Of a stretch of 64,000 bases of DNA, positions 38,658 through 48,767 are shown piece by piece. This DNA comes from Methylotenera versatilis 7 (GTDB taxonomy: Bacteria; Pseudomonadota; Gammaproteobacteria; Burkholderiales; Methylophilaceae): contig NZ_JUGF01000001.1 of the NCBI RefSeq assembly GCF_000799165.1, positions 124,001 through 188,000 of the forward strand, given 5' to 3'. The notes beneath the pieces are model-generated. The model was not told the DNA's origin, did no database searches, and saw nothing but the letters and a program-made list of their open reading frames with translations. The first letter of the stretch is position 1, and the number at the start of each line of letters is the position of its first letter. The position numbers and the translations under genes are program-made.

Positions 38658-39932
38658 GTGTCTAATACCAAATCTACCAATACCAAATTTCAAAGCGTCA
38701 AAGGCTTCTACGATATTCTGCCTGAGGCGACACCGCTGTGGTTTAAGCTGGAGGACACCGCAAGGCATATATTAAGTCAATATGGCTATAATAATATTCG
38801 CATGCCCTTGGTCGAACCAACCGATTTATTTGTGCGTTCAGTCGGTGAGCATACCGATATTGTTGAAAAAGAGATGTACGCGTGGGAAGATAAACTGAAT
38901 GGTGACAAGCTGACGTTGCGTCCAGAGGGGACTGCAGGCTGCGTGCGTGCGGTTGTTGAACATAATTTGACATATAACGGCCCACAACGTTTGTGGTATT
39001 CAGGCCCTATGTTCAGGCATGAGAATGTGCAAAAAGGCCGTCAACGCCAGTTTCACCAAATTGGCGTAGAAGCTTTTGGCTTTGATGGCCCGGATGTGGA
39101 TGCTGAACAGATCGTTTTGCTGGCAAGATTGTGGCGCGAGTTAGGCATTGCTGATGTTGAGTTGCAGATCAATAGTATTGGCGATGCGGCAGAGCGCGCC
39201 GAATATCGCCAAACTTTAATTGCCTATTTTGAGCAACATTTGGATGTGCTTGATGAAGATGCAAAACGCCGTTTACACACGAATCCAATGCGCATTTTAG
39301 ATACAAAAAATCCGCGCATGCAGGCGATGTGCGAAGCGGCACCTAAACTCATGGATTGTTTAGGTGAAGCAAGTCGAACCCATTTTGAAAGATTGTGTCA
39401 TTTACTAAACGATGCAGGTATTGTTTTTATCATTAATCATCGCTTGGTAAGAGGCTTGGATTATTACAATCGTACAGTATTTGAATGGGTGACCACTAAG
39501 TTGGGTGCACAAGGAACGATTGCTGGTGGTGGACGTTATGACGCTTTAGTCGAGCGTTTAGGCGGTAATCCAACACCTGCATGCGGTTTCGGTATCGGTT
39601 TAGAGCGCGTGTTTTTGTTGATGCAGGAATATGGTGTGACCGCCACGAATTCACCAGATATTTATTTGGTTAACGTGGGCGACTTAGCTGAAAAACAGGC
39701 ATTTATGACGGCTGAAGCCTTACGCAGCTTTGGTCTGAGCGTAGTATTACATGCGGGTGGCGGCAGTTTTAAATCACAAATGAAAAAAGCCGATAGAAGC
39801 GGCGCGCACTTTGCGGCAATTATCGGTGATGATGAAGCTGCAGCAAATGAAATATCATTAAAGCCCTTATTACAAGCGGGTGAACAAAAACGTTGTAAAC
39901 TAAGCGAAGTGGTTAATTTTCTGCGGAGCTAG
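38658..39932 (+). CDS. hisS: Histidyl-tRNA synthetase
   Basis: HisRS charges tRNA-His. The 424-residue class II synthetase shows motif 2 ([22 protein letters not shown]) and the histidine-specific blocks [14 protein letters not shown] and [14 protein letters not shown]. The C-terminal anticodon domain follows. The start is GTG at 38658; an in-frame TAA at 38631 and no other start codon before the conserved FQSVKGF leave it as the only choice. A TATAAT ends one base before the GTG, which is unusual. Confidence 0.95.
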   Translation: MSNTKSTNTKFQSVKGFYDILPEATPLWFKLEDTARHILSQYGYNNIRMPLVEPTDLFVRSVGEHTDIVEKEMYAWEDKLNGDKLTLRPEGTAGCVRAVVEHNLTYNGPQRLWYSGPMFRHENVQKGRQRQFHQIGVEAFGFDGPDVDAEQIVLLARLWRELGIADVELQINSIGDAAERAEYRQTLIAYFEQHLDVLDEDAKRRLHTNPMRILDTKNPRMQAMCEAAPKLMDCLGEASRTHFERLCHLLNDAGIVFIINHRLVRGLDYYNRTVFEWVTTKLGAQGTIAGGGRYDALVERLGGNPTPACGFGIGLERVFLLMQEYGVTATNSPDIYLVNVGDLAEKQAFMTAEALRSFGLSVVLHAGGGSFKSQMKKADRSGAHFAAIIGDDEAAANEISLKPLLQAGEQKRCKLSEVVNFLRS

Positions 39933-39962
39933 ACAAAACTAGCCGCTAATGAGAGGACTAAT

Positions 39963-40730
39963 ATGACCGATAGCAAGCTAAAAGAAAATAAACAGTTTTC
40001 AACTGCTATTATTGTGCTGGGTTTGTTGTTGGCGATTGGCATGGCAAGTGCTGCATTCATATTGGGTGTACAAGCCAAACGTGCGGTTTCAGGTCAACAG
40101 TCCATTACAGTAAAAGGTTTAGCAGAAAAGCCAATCAAGGCTGATAGCGCAGAATGGACAATCACTGTTGGCGTGACGCAGCCTACCCAAGCAGCAGCGT
40201 TAGAAAGTCTGGCGACAGAACGCAAAGTGGTCGAAGCGTTTTTAGTCAAACAAGGTTTCGCTAGCGAAACTTGGTCGGCAGATGTTGAGACAATCGGCCC
40301 GCATTATGAGGAAGTCTTTGTAAAAGACATCCCGCGCCAAGTGCAGAATGGTTTTGATGCTTATCAGAACATTCGTGTCACTAGCCAGGATTTAACTAAG
40401 ATTGCCGCTGCAAATAAGGCGTTTCTGCAATTGCGTGCAGAAAATCATCCTGTTACAGCCCAATCACCGAATTATTTAGTTGGTAATTTAGAAGCCATTA
40501 AAATGTCATTGATTGCAGATGCCACTAAAAATGCGCGCAGCCGTGCCACAGAGTTTGTTAAACAAGATGGCGTAAAAGTAGGTGTAATGAAATCAGCTAG
40601 CCAGGGCGCGTTTTACATACTGCCTGTAGGCGGTGATGCAGGCGATGATAGCTATGGCGGAGTTTACGACAAATCAACAATCGACAAAATTGCGCGCGTT
40701 GTGGTGACGATTGTTTACAACATTGAATAA
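39963..40730 (+). CDS. SIMPL (DUF541) domain protein
   Basis: A 255-residue protein with an N-terminal membrane anchor (about 16-36; IIVLGLLLAIGMASAAFILG) and a periplasmic SIMPL/DUF541 domain (SITVKGLAEKPIKADSAEWTITVGV). E. coli YggE, a relative, is linked to oxidative stress, but the mechanism is unknown. The SD GAGAGGA precedes the ATG. The two ABC ATPase genes follow after 3 bp, so all three are probably cotranscribed. Confidence 0.85.
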   Translation: MTDSKLKENKQFSTAIIVLGLLLAIGMASAAFILGVQAKRAVSGQQSITVKGLAEKPIKADSAEWTITVGVTQPTQAAALESLATERKVVEAFLVKQGFASETWSADVETIGPHYEEVFVKDIPRQVQNGFDAYQNIRVTSQDLTKIAAANKAFLQLRAENHPVTAQSPNYLVGNLEAIKMSLIADATKNARSRATEFVKQDGVKVGVMKSASQGAFYILPVGGDAGDDSYGGVYDKSTIDKIARVVVTIVYNIE

Positions 40731-40733
40731 ACC

Positions 40734-41570
40734 ATGGCCGAAATTCTAAATATCAGCAATTTAACTATCACGCCAAAAAATGAGCCTAATCGGTTTTTGG
40801 TTAAAGATGCAAGTTTGAGCTTATTGGCTGGTAAAACTACCTGTATCGTGGGTGAGTCTGGCAGTGGCAAAAGCTTAACGGCCTTGAGTATTATGGGTTT
40901 GCTTTCTAAACAACTGCAGTCAACGGGTAGTGTTATATTTAAAGGTCAAGATATTGCAACGCTGGATAATAAAGCCTTGCAAAAAGTCCGCGGCGCTAAA
41001 ATCGGCATGATTTTTCAAGAGCCGATGACTTCACTTAACCCTGTTTTGACGGTCGGTTATCAAATTGGCGAATCACTCACGGCACATTTAGGCCTTAAAG
41101 GCTCTGGCTTAAAATTGCGCGTTGAAAGTTTATTGCAGCAAGTCGGTATCCCAATGGAGCGTGCCAATAGCTACCCTGATGAATTGTCAGGCGGGCAGCG
41201 TCAACGCGTGATGATTGCGACGAGCATTGCCTGCGAGCCAGCATTGTTAATTGCAGATGAGCCTACAACTGCGCTGGATATGACGGTGCAAGCGCAAATT
41301 TTGCATTTATTAGATGAGCTCAAAACACGCATGAATATGGCGATGTTGTTTATCACACACGATTTTGGCGTGGTGGCGGATATTGCCGACGATGTGATTG
41401 TGATGTTTAGAGGCGAGATTGTTGAAACCGGCACAAAAAAACAAATTTTAGAAAAGCCGCAACATCCATATACCAAAGCTTTGCTGGCCTGCGTGCCTGA
41501 TTACGAAGGCAGGAAACAACTTAAACCCATTGATTACGCTTGGTTAAAAGATAGCAAGGTTGCTGCATGA
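40734..41570 (+). CDS. Oligopeptide-type ABC transporter ATPase (OppD/DppD-like)
   Basis: A 278-residue ATPase with Walker A GESGSGKS, the Q-loop IFQEPMTSLNPVLTVG (the OppD-type signature), the ABC signature LSGGQRQRVMIA and Walker B LLIADEPTTALD. A peptide-family C-terminal segment (QHPYTKALLACVPD) supports nickel/peptide-type transport. No permease or binding protein is in the window; partners must lie elsewhere, or the pair resembles a split YejF. It overlaps the next gene by ATGA. Confidence 0.85.
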   Translation: MAEILNISNLTITPKNEPNRFLVKDASLSLLAGKTTCIVGESGSGKSLTALSIMGLLSKQLQSTGSVIFKGQDIATLDNKALQKVRGAKIGMIFQEPMTSLNPVLTVGYQIGESLTAHLGLKGSGLKLRVESLLQQVGIPMERANSYPDELSGGQRQRVMIATSIACEPALLIADEPTTALDMTVQAQILHLLDELKTRMNMAMLFITHDFGVVADIADDVIVMFRGEIVETGTKKQILEKPQHPYTKALLACVPDYEGRKQLKPIDYAWLKDSKVAA

Positions 41571-42379
41571 GTAATACGGATGCCGGCAACATTATCTTGC
41601 AAGCCAATCATTTGGTGAAAACTTACATACAAAGCAGCGGGCGTTTTGGCTTTGGAAAAGCACAAGTTAGGGCGCTGGATGATGTCAGTATTGCGCTTAA
41701 AGAAGGTTCTACACTTGCGATAGTAGGTGAATCTGGTTCTGGTAAATCCACCTTGGCGCGTTGTCTGTTACAATTGCAACCTGTGGACAGCGGTGAAGTG
41801 CTGTTTCAAGGGCAAAATTTAGCCAAATTAGATGCGCAATCACTTAGAGCCGTTCGTAAGAATTTACAAATGGTGTTTCAAGATCCTTTTGCCTCGCTTA
41901 ATCCCCGCATGCACGTTGGTGAAATTGTCGGTGAGGGTTTGCTGATTCATGGTTTGGGTAGTGTGGCCGAGCAAAAAAATAAAGTGTATCAAATGCTGGA
42001 GCGTGTTGGCTTAAAGGCAAATGATGCACTGAAATACCCCCATCAGTTTTCTGGTGGACAACGACAGCGTATTGGTATCGCGCGCGCATTAGTGCTAGAG
42101 CCAAAAATAGTTGTGTGTGATGAGCCAGTATCTGCATTAGATGTGTCGGTGCAAGCGCAAATTTTGTTGTTATTAAAAGAATTGCAAGTTGAGATGAACT
42201 TGAGTTATTTGTTTATCAGTCACGATTTAAGAGTAGTGCGTCACATTGCTGATGAAATGGTCGTGATGCATAAAGGTAAAATTGTAGAGCAGGGCAATGT
42301 AGTGGAAATTTACAACTCACCGCAGCAGCCTTATACACAGCAGTTATTAAGTGCGATTCCAGGCCGAAAAGCGGCCTAG
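41567..42379 (+). CDS. Oligopeptide-type ABC transporter ATPase (OppF/DppF-like)
   Basis: A 270-residue partner ATPase. It has Walker A GESGSGKST, the Q-loop VFQDPFASLNPRMHVG, the signature FSGGQRQRIGIARAL and Walker B KIVVCDEPVSALDVS. The PYTQQLLSAIPG tail is typical of OppF/DppF. The start ATG overlaps the stop of the preceding ATPase gene, so the two form a heterodimer-type pair under translational coupling. The transported substrate cannot be told. Confidence 0.85.
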   Translation: MSNTDAGNIILQANHLVKTYIQSSGRFGFGKAQVRALDDVSIALKEGSTLAIVGESGSGKSTLARCLLQLQPVDSGEVLFQGQNLAKLDAQSLRAVRKNLQMVFQDPFASLNPRMHVGEIVGEGLLIHGLGSVAEQKNKVYQMLERVGLKANDALKYPHQFSGGQRQRIGIARALVLEPKIVVCDEPVSALDVSVQAQILLLLKELQVEMNLSYLFISHDLRVVRHIADEMVVMHKGKIVEQGNVVEIYNSPQQPYTQQLLSAIPGRKAA

Positions 42380-42430
42380 TTTAGTTAAAAGGTATTTGGA
42401 AGCAAATTAGTTATTAAGAGAGAAAGAGTA

Positions 42431-43057
42431 ATGGCATACGATTTAGAAGAGCAAGAACAGTTAGATGAATTTAAAGCTTGGTGGAAAAAGAGTGGGAAAT
42501 TAATCTCTAATTTAATACTGGTAGTATTGCTGGCCTATGCTGGATGGCAAGGTTATCATTATTTTCAAGCTAAAAAATCGGTTGAAGCATCTACTTTATA
42601 TCAAACCCTGGTTACCACAGATACAAGCAAATTAGCCGATATTCAAGCGCAAGCGACAAAATTAACGGCAGATTATGCTGGTACGCCCTATGCTGGACGA
42701 GCAGCAATTTATGCGGCAAAAGTGAATATTGCCGCAAACGATCACAAAAATGCTAAAACTCAGCTTGAGTGGGCGGCTAAAAATGCCAAAGAAAGTACAA
42801 CCAAAGCAATAGCCAGTTTGCAGTTGGCTGGTATTTTGTTTGAAGAGAAAAGCTATGATGCTGCGCTGAAATTGTTGTCAAGTGACAGCGACAAAGGCTT
42901 TGTAGGGCTAAAGGAAGATTTAAAGGGTGATATTTACATGGCCCAAGGTAAAAAAACAGAGGCTAAAAAAGCTTATGAAACAGCTTTAATTGAGCTAGAT
43001 TCTCAAGGTAGATTGTCGCAATATACGCGTCAAAAACTTGAATCACTTGGCGTTTAA
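42431..43057 (+). CDS. yfgM: YfgM-type membrane-anchored TPR protein
   Basis: A 208-residue protein with a short acidic N-tail (AYDLEEQEQLDEFKAWWKKSGK), one transmembrane helix (about 25-43) and a TPR-like periplasmic domain. YfgM associates with SecYEG and PpiD and helps hand over exported proteins. The yfgM-bamB-der order is conserved. The stop is 15 bp before the bamB ATG. Confidence 0.9.
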   Translation: MAYDLEEQEQLDEFKAWWKKSGKLISNLILVVLLAYAGWQGYHYFQAKKSVEASTLYQTLVTTDTSKLADIQAQATKLTADYAGTPYAGRAAIYAAKVNIAANDHKNAKTQLEWAAKNAKESTTKAIASLQLAGILFEEKSYDAALKLLSSDSDKGFVGLKEDLKGDIYMAQGKKTEAKKAYETALIELDSQGRLSQYTRQKLESLGV

Positions 43058-43072
43058 TTGCTGGCCTACACA

Positions 43073-44248
43073 ATGCGTAAATCCATTTTTAAATACAGTT
43101 TAATTCTTAGTTTGGCATTCTTAAGCGCTTGTAGTGTGTTGACAGAGTTCCGTTCCGACCTTGCTGATAAGGTATTCGGTCGTGAGCCGGCCAATCCACC
43201 AGCTGAACTGGAAGATTTTAAAGCGACTTATGTGGCTAAAATTGATTGGTCCGCCAAAGCTGGCGTTACGGACAAGTATGACTACACGCCAGCCAGGGAT
43301 TCCGATGCCGTTTATGTCGCTAATACCAAAGGCGAGATTGCTAAGTTTGATGCAGCCAGCGGCCGTGAATTATGGCGTATGAGTATTGGTGAGCCTATTA
43401 GTGGTGGTGTTGGTGTAGGTGGTGGAGTTGTGATGGTGGGCAGCAATAAAGGCTATGTGCATGCGGTAGATACGGCAGGCAAGTTTTTATGGAAAGCCAA
43501 AGTTTCCAGCGAAATATTAAGTGTGCCGCGTTATTTCGATGGCATGGTGATTGCGCGATCTGGTGACAACCGTATCTATGGATTGGATGCCACAGATGGC
43601 AGCCGTAAATGGGTTTATGAACGCATTACGCCGGCATTATCATTACGCAGTAGCGTTGGTTTTGTCGTAGATGCGGGCGCAGTTTATGCTGGTTTTGCCG
43701 GTGGGAAATTAGTTGCCATACGCGCAGATACTGGTAAGATTTTATGGGAAGCGACCATCGCACAGCCTAAAGGCGTGACAGAAATTGAGCGAATTGCTGA
43801 TATAACCAGCTTGCCTTTTATTGATGGCAGCGTGATTTATGCGGTTGCATATCAAGGAAAGATAGCGGCAGTGGATCGCGCAACTGGCAAAGTGCTCTGG
43901 AATCGCGATATTTCTAGCTACTCAGGCTTAAGTGCCGAAGATGCAAAAATATTTGTTTCGCATACATTAGGTTCTGTTTACTCACTGGATTACACCAGTG
44001 GTAAAACCTTTTGGCGGCAAGGTGCCTTGTCTAATCGCCGCCTGACAGCACCATTGCCAATGGGCAGTTTAATTGCCGTTGGCGATTTGGAAGGCTATAT
44101 CCATTTTTTAAGTCGAGATGATGGTAATTTTTCTGCCCGAATTAAAGTTGATAGCAACCCTGTCATGTCTCTTATTCCTGGTTCCAATACTTCGCAATTA
44201 ATTGCAGAAACACGCGGCGGTGGCGTTTACGCCATCAGTGTAAAATAG
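43073..44248 (+). CDS. bamB: Outer-membrane assembly lipoprotein BamB
   Basis: BamB is a beta-propeller lipoprotein that binds BamA in the outer-membrane assembly complex. The lipobox LSAC puts the lipidated Cys at residue 20. Repeats such as [23 protein letters not shown] and [16 protein letters not shown] mark propeller blades. I use ATG at 43073; a TTG at 43058, directly after the yfgM stop, would lengthen the signal peptide without an SD. Confidence 0.95.
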   Translation: MRKSIFKYSLILSLAFLSACSVLTEFRSDLADKVFGREPANPPAELEDFKATYVAKIDWSAKAGVTDKYDYTPARDSDAVYVANTKGEIAKFDAASGRELWRMSIGEPISGGVGVGGGVVMVGSNKGYVHAVDTAGKFLWKAKVSSEILSVPRYFDGMVIARSGDNRIYGLDATDGSRKWVYERITPALSLRSSVGFVVDAGAVYAGFAGGKLVAIRADTGKILWEATIAQPKGVTEIERIADITSLPFIDGSVIYAVAYQGKIAAVDRATGKVLWNRDISSYSGLSAEDAKIFVSHTLGSVYSLDYTSGKTFWRQGALSNRRLTAPLPMGSLIAVGDLEGYIHFLSRDDGNFSARIKVDSNPVMSLIPGSNTSQLIAETRGGGVYAISVK

Positions 44249-44261
44249 TCGCCTCAAAAAT

Positions 44262-45692
44262 ATGTTACCTACCATTGTATTAGTCGGTCGACCTAACGTT
44301 GGCAAATCTACCCTTTTTAATCGCATGACTAAAAGTCGTGATGCTTTGGTGGCTGATTTGCCCGGCCTGACACGTGATAGACACTACGGTCGCGGCATTG
44401 GTGCAAGTAAGCCTTATTTGGTGATCGATACTGGTGGTTTTGAACCCACAGCCGAAAGCGGTATTTTAAAAGAAATGGCGCGCCAGACATTGTTGGCGAT
44501 AGATGAAGCGGATATCGTCATTTTTCTGGTGGATGGTCGCGCGGGTATGACGCCACAAGAGTTTATTATTGCTGATAAATTACGTAAATCTCAACGCCCT
44601 GTATTGTTGGCCGTGAATAAAACTGAAGGCATGAATAAAGCAGTGGTTTCGGCTGACTTTCATGAGCTAGGTTTGGGCGATCCACTGTCAATATCCTCTG
44701 CGCATGGCGAAGGCGTGAAAGATTTGGTGGAGTTAGCGTTAGAGAGTTTTCCAGAGCACGATTTTGAAGAAGCTAGAACCAATCTTAACAAACCTAAAAT
44801 CGCCATTGTCGGTCGCCCAAACGTAGGTAAATCAACACTGGTTAATGCTTTGTTAGGCGAGGAGCGCGTAATTGCGTTTGATGAACCTGGTACGACGCGT
44901 GATTCAATTGAAATTGATTTAGAAAAAAATGGTAAAACTTATACCATTATTGATACTGCAGGCGTTCGTAAGCGTGGCCGCGTATTTGAAGCCATTGAGA
45001 AGTTCTCGGTTGTTAAAACCATGCAGGCGATTGAAGACGCCAATGTAGCGATTCTGGTGGTGGATGCGCAAGAAGGCATCACCGAGCAAGATGCACACGT
45101 AGCAGCATACATATTAGATGCTGGTCGTGCACTGGTCGTTGCGGTGAATAAGTGGGATGGCTTGCCGGAAGACGAGCGTGAATTCATCAAAAAAGAGATT
45201 GACCGTAAATTAGTGTTTTTAGATTTTGCCAAATTTCACTATATTTCAGCGTTAAGAAAAAAAGGCTTACCTGAATTATTCACATCAGTGGATGGTGCGT
45301 TTAAAGCGGCAATGGTCAAGCTAGCTACGCCGCAACTTACCCGCGTTTTAATTGATGCCATCGCGCAACATCAGCCACCGGTTAGTCGTGGTACAAGGCC
45401 TAAATTGAAATATGCGCATCAGGGCGGCATGAACCCGCCGATTGTGGTGGTGCATGGCACCCATGTAGATGATATTAAAGACAGCTATAAACGCTATTTA
45501 GAAGGCGTTTATCGCAAGACTTTTCAGCTTACTGGTACGCCATTGCGCGTACAGTTTAAGCAGGGCGACAACCCATTTGCAGAGCCAGAAAAGCGTAAAG
45601 CAGGTGAAGGTATTGTGAGTATGCGTCGCCGCAAAACTGCGCAACGTGCAGAGCTTAAAGCTAAGAAGGATATTGAAGATAAGAAGCGTTAA
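44262..45692 (+). CDS. der: Ribosome assembly GTPase Der (EngA)
   Basis: Der is an essential double GTPase for 50S subunit maturation. The 476-residue protein has two G domains, each with GRPNVGKST (about 8-16 and 184-192), DTGG or DTAG G3 motifs, and NKTE/NKWD G4 motifs. A KH-like C-terminal domain ([24 protein letters not shown]) and a basic tail follow. It lies 13 bp after bamB. Confidence 0.97.
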   Translation: MLPTIVLVGRPNVGKSTLFNRMTKSRDALVADLPGLTRDRHYGRGIGASKPYLVIDTGGFEPTAESGILKEMARQTLLAIDEADIVIFLVDGRAGMTPQEFIIADKLRKSQRPVLLAVNKTEGMNKAVVSADFHELGLGDPLSISSAHGEGVKDLVELALESFPEHDFEEARTNLNKPKIAIVGRPNVGKSTLVNALLGEERVIAFDEPGTTRDSIEIDLEKNGKTYTIIDTAGVRKRGRVFEAIEKFSVVKTMQAIEDANVAILVVDAQEGITEQDAHVAAYILDAGRALVVAVNKWDGLPEDEREFIKKEIDRKLVFLDFAKFHYISALRKKGLPELFTSVDGAFKAAMVKLATPQLTRVLIDAIAQHQPPVSRGTRPKLKYAHQGGMNPPIVVVHGTHVDDIKDSYKRYLEGVYRKTFQLTGTPLRVQFKQGDNPFAEPEKRKAGEGIVSMRRRKTAQRAELKAKKDIEDKKR

Positions 45693-45707
45693 TTTATTTT
45701 GGCCATG

Positions 45708-45740
45708 CTAATCTGGTAATCCTTACGCTTACCAAATTAG
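45708..45740. terminator. Hairpin between convergent der and bamD
   Basis: CTAATCTGGTAA pairs with TTACCAAATTAG at 11 of 12 positions around a 9-nt loop. No long T-tract flanks it, so termination is plausible but not certain. Confidence 0.4.
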
Positions 45741-45800
45741 TGTAAAGCCAGTTAAATTAATTAAGGTTTGCTCTTAAATTAAGCATAAATACTAGCCGTT

Positions 45801-46628
45801 TTAATACATGCTTTCCCAAAACTTCCACCAAACGCGCTCGTCATTAGTTACTTTACCTAATATCATCGGATTTTCTGGATAGTTGGTTTTCAGTATACGT
45901 AGCGTATCTTCTTTCAAGTCCGTTAAATCCATGTAGTCGTAGGCACTAATGCTGATAACCAGCGCTTCTTCAACTGAAGTTGAGTTTGGGTAATATTCCA
46001 GCACATATTTGGCACGATTTAATGCCGCTAAATAGGCTGTGCGGTTCATGTAATAACGCGCAACATGCAACTCATGCTGGGCAAGCGTGTTGACCAAATA
46101 AACCATGCGCTGCGTTGCATCTTTGTAATAACGGCTTTTGGGGAAGCGTTCAACTAATTCTTTTAATGCAGCAAAAGATACTTTGAGCGTTTTAGGGTCG
46201 CGGTCGCTGATTTCCTGAGCGGTATATTTTTCAATCACGCCACGCTCATTAAAGCTGGCCAGACCTTTTATGTAATAAGCATAATCTACATTAGGATGAT
46301 TCGGATGTAATTTAATAAAACGATCAGCTGCTGCGACAGTAGAAACTGGATCTTGCTTTTTATAATACGCATAAGCAATTTCTAATTGTGCTTGTGTCGC
46401 GTACTTTCCATGTGGAAAGCGAGATTCTAGAATTTGAAAATAGCGTAAGGCCTGATCATAATCTTTATCGAGCATTTTCTGCTCGCCTTCTGCATAGATG
46501 CGGTCAGCTTGCCAGCCTTTTGTATCATCTAATTCGGTAGGGTCACCAAAAATGGCGCAGCTGGTTAATACTAAAGGCAGCAATAAAGCCGCAATGGATT
46601 TGAATAAAAGCGGTAAAATACGTTTCAC
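45801..46628 (-). CDS. bamD: Outer-membrane assembly lipoprotein BamD
   Basis: BamD is the essential TPR lipoprotein of the BAM complex. The 275-residue protein has the lipobox LTSC (Cys at 24) and TPR units such as ALRYFQILESRFPHGKYATQAQLEIAYAYYK. The ending RVWWKFWESMY is Trp-rich. It is divergent from rluD with 57 bp between, a conserved arrangement. Confidence 0.95.
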   Translation of the reverse strand: MKRILPLLFKSIAALLLPLVLTSCAIFGDPTELDDTKGWQADRIYAEGEQKMLDKDYDQALRYFQILESRFPHGKYATQAQLEIAYAYYKKQDPVSTVAAADRFIKLHPNHPNVDYAYYIKGLASFNERGVIEKYTAQEISDRDPKTLKVSFAALKELVERFPKSRYYKDATQRMVYLVNTLAQHELHVARYYMNRTAYLAALNRAKYVLEYYPNSTSVEEALVISISAYDYMDLTDLKEDTLRILKTNYPENPMILGKVTNDERVWWKFWESMY

Positions 46629-46685
46629 AATTTAAAACCTACAATCAATTTAAGTTTTATTATAACTTAAGCTGTTAAGAAACTG

Positions 46686-47792
46686 ATGCCAAAAAAAGAG
46701 TTACAACACAACATACCTGATAATCGTTTAGATACCCCTGTGGAAATGCTGAATGTTCCGATGAGTTTAGGCGGCGAACGACTGGATATTGCTTTGCAAC
46801 AAATGCTGCCCGCACATTCACGCTCGCGCCTACAAACCTGGATTAAAGCAGGTTTGGTCACATTAAACGGTGAAGCGGCTACACCTAAAACCAAAGTGTG
46901 GGGCGGCGAACAAGTGTGCGTTGTAATACAAGCCAATGTGCAAGAGCAGGCCTTTTTGCCAGAAAACATTCCGCTGAATATTGTGTATGAAGATGACACG
47001 ATTTTAGTGATTAACAAACCTGCTGGTTTGGTCGTACACCCAGCTGCGGGTAACTGGAGTGGAACACTTTTAAATGCGCTGTTATACCATTTGCCGCAAT
47101 TGAAAGATGTGCCACGCGCAGGCATCGTACATCGATTAGATAAAGATACCAGCGGCTTGCTGGTTGTTGCTAAAACACTAGAGGCACAGACTAGCTTGGT
47201 ACGCCAGTTGCAGGCACGTACGGTTAAGCGAGAGTATCGTGCAATCGTTTGGGGGCAACTGTGGCGCAATGGCACTATCAATCAGCCGATTGGTCGCCAT
47301 TCGCATGCGCGAACAAAAATGGCGATTTCGCGTACAGGCAAGCCCGCTGTTACACATTACGAAGTGCTAGAGCGTTTTGGCGTGCATACTTATTTGCGCT
47401 GCCAGCTTGAAACCGGCCGCACGCATCAAATTCGTGTGCATATGCAGTTTTTAAAAGCGCCTATGTTGGGTGACCCTGTTTACGGAATCGGTAATATTAT
47501 TCCGCACAAATTCATGACACAAACATTACGCGATGCGGTGAGCGGTTTTAATCGTCAGGCACTACACGCGGTAAAACTTGGTCTAATTCATCCTAAAACA
47601 GACACCTTTATGGAATGGCAGATTGAGTTGGCGGACGATATGAAGGTTTTGCTGGAAGCGATGCGTCATGAAGATGCGCCACTTGATGATGAAGAATCAT
47701 TTGATTTTAGTTATCAAGACGGGGATTATTATGAAGGTGAAGCCGATGATGATTTTGAGGACTTGGATGACGACGAGTTGGAAGATGAGTAA
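46686..47792 (+). CDS. rluD: 23S rRNA pseudouridine synthase RluD
   Basis: RluD makes pseudouridines at helix 69 of 23S rRNA. The 368-residue protein has an N-terminal S4 domain (about 18-80) and the catalytic GIVHRLDKDTSGLLVVAK with its Asp near 152. The RTHQIRVH block follows. The last ~35 residues form a strongly acidic tail (DDEESFDF to DDDELEDE) that I do not expect in typical RluD. Confidence 0.94.
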   Translation: MPKKELQHNIPDNRLDTPVEMLNVPMSLGGERLDIALQQMLPAHSRSRLQTWIKAGLVTLNGEAATPKTKVWGGEQVCVVIQANVQEQAFLPENIPLNIVYEDDTILVINKPAGLVVHPAAGNWSGTLLNALLYHLPQLKDVPRAGIVHRLDKDTSGLLVVAKTLEAQTSLVRQLQARTVKREYRAIVWGQLWRNGTINQPIGRHSHARTKMAISRTGKPAVTHYEVLERFGVHTYLRCQLETGRTHQIRVHMQFLKAPMLGDPVYGIGNIIPHKFMTQTLRDAVSGFNRQALHAVKLGLIHPKTDTFMEWQIELADDMKVLLEAMRHEDAPLDDEESFDFSYQDGDYYEGEADDDFEDLDDDELEDE

Positions 47793-47839
47793 GTAATCTA
47801 GGCAGTACTTAGAATTTAAAGCCATTAAAACTTAAGACG

Positions 47840-48604
47840 ATGCTTAAAACTAGTGATTTTATTATTCCTGATTGGCCAGCTCCGGTCAATATACATGCCC
47901 TGCAAACCACGCGGCAAGGAGGCATTAGCTTGGCCCCGTATGACAGTCTTAATTTAGGCAGTCATGTGCAAGATGATCTTATCCATGTTGCACATAATCG
48001 CCAGTTATTAAGCCAGTTTGTACCGTCTGAGCCAGTTTGGCTGAATCAGGTTCATGGCATAAACGTAGTGGATGCTGCGAATACCGACTGTGTGCCAAAT
48101 GCAGATGCCAGTTTTACTACGCGTCACAATGCCGTATGCGTAACTATGACAGCCGATTGTTTGCCCATATTGTTATGTGATAAAGCTGGCACTGTAGTCG
48201 CAAGCGTTCATGCCGGTTGGCGGAGCCTTTGTGACGGTGTGATAGAGGCGACAGTGCAAAAAATGCCGGCAGATGCTGATCAGTTAATGGCTTGGCTAGG
48301 CCCGGCGATTGGCCCGCAAGCGTTTGAAGTAGGCAGTGAAGTAAGAGCACAGTTTCTAGCAAAAGACGCACAGGCCGAAATTGCATTTAAACCACAACTT
48401 GCATCTGAATCAAACAGTGGCGATAAATGGTTAGCCGATATCTATACACTTGCCGCGCAACGCCTTAATAATATAGGCGTCAAACAGATTTACGGCGGCG
48501 GCCAGCAAGAAACCTTCTGTACTTTTACCGATGAGCAACGTTTTTTCTCGTTCCGTCGCGACAATCTGACGGGTCGCATGGCGACACTTATCTGGATAAC
48601 CTAG
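47840..48604 (+). CDS. pgeF: Peptidoglycan editing factor PgeF (YfiH family)
   Basis: A 254-residue laccase-fold protein. YfiH/PgeF removes wrongly placed serine from peptidoglycan precursors; other family members act as purine-nucleoside or polyphenol enzymes. Metal-binding blocks are LNQVHGINVV, TADCLPILL and VHAGWRSLCDG, with GPAIGPQAFEVG and ETFCTFTDEQRFFSFRRD near the end. It sits 47 bp after rluD, as in many Proteobacteria. Confidence 0.92.
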   Translation: MLKTSDFIIPDWPAPVNIHALQTTRQGGISLAPYDSLNLGSHVQDDLIHVAHNRQLLSQFVPSEPVWLNQVHGINVVDAANTDCVPNADASFTTRHNAVCVTMTADCLPILLCDKAGTVVASVHAGWRSLCDGVIEATVQKMPADADQLMAWLGPAIGPQAFEVGSEVRAQFLAKDAQAEIAFKPQLASESNSGDKWLADIYTLAAQRLNNIGVKQIYGGGQQETFCTFTDEQRFFSFRRDNLTGRMATLIWIT

Positions 48605-48671
48605 TTTCTGATTAACTTAGAAAAATCACTGATTTTCACGTATTAACTGGTTTTCAATCATGATGTAAGCT

Positions 48672-48692
48672 TAATGCAATAAAGTTGCATTA
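48672..48692. promoter_or_regulatory. 21-bp inverted repeat upstream of the ZIP transporter
   Basis: TAATGCAA-N5-TTGCATTA is a perfect 8-bp inverted repeat. It lies about 40 bp upstream of a TATAAT (48733-48738) and about 76 bp before the ATG at 48768. This placement suits a regulator of the transporter promoter. It does not match the Fur or Zur boxes I know, so the binding protein is unknown. Confidence 0.5.
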
Positions 48693-48767
48693 TTGAGCAT
48701 TGCGGAATAGCAGTTAAAACAGTGTCTTACGCTATAATGCCGTTTATTCTTGAATCTATAAGTCCGC

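Noticed and set aside
46667-47281. 204-codon minus-strand frame opposite rluD
   Set aside because: It is antisense to a well-conserved gene and has no SD, domain or sensible composition.
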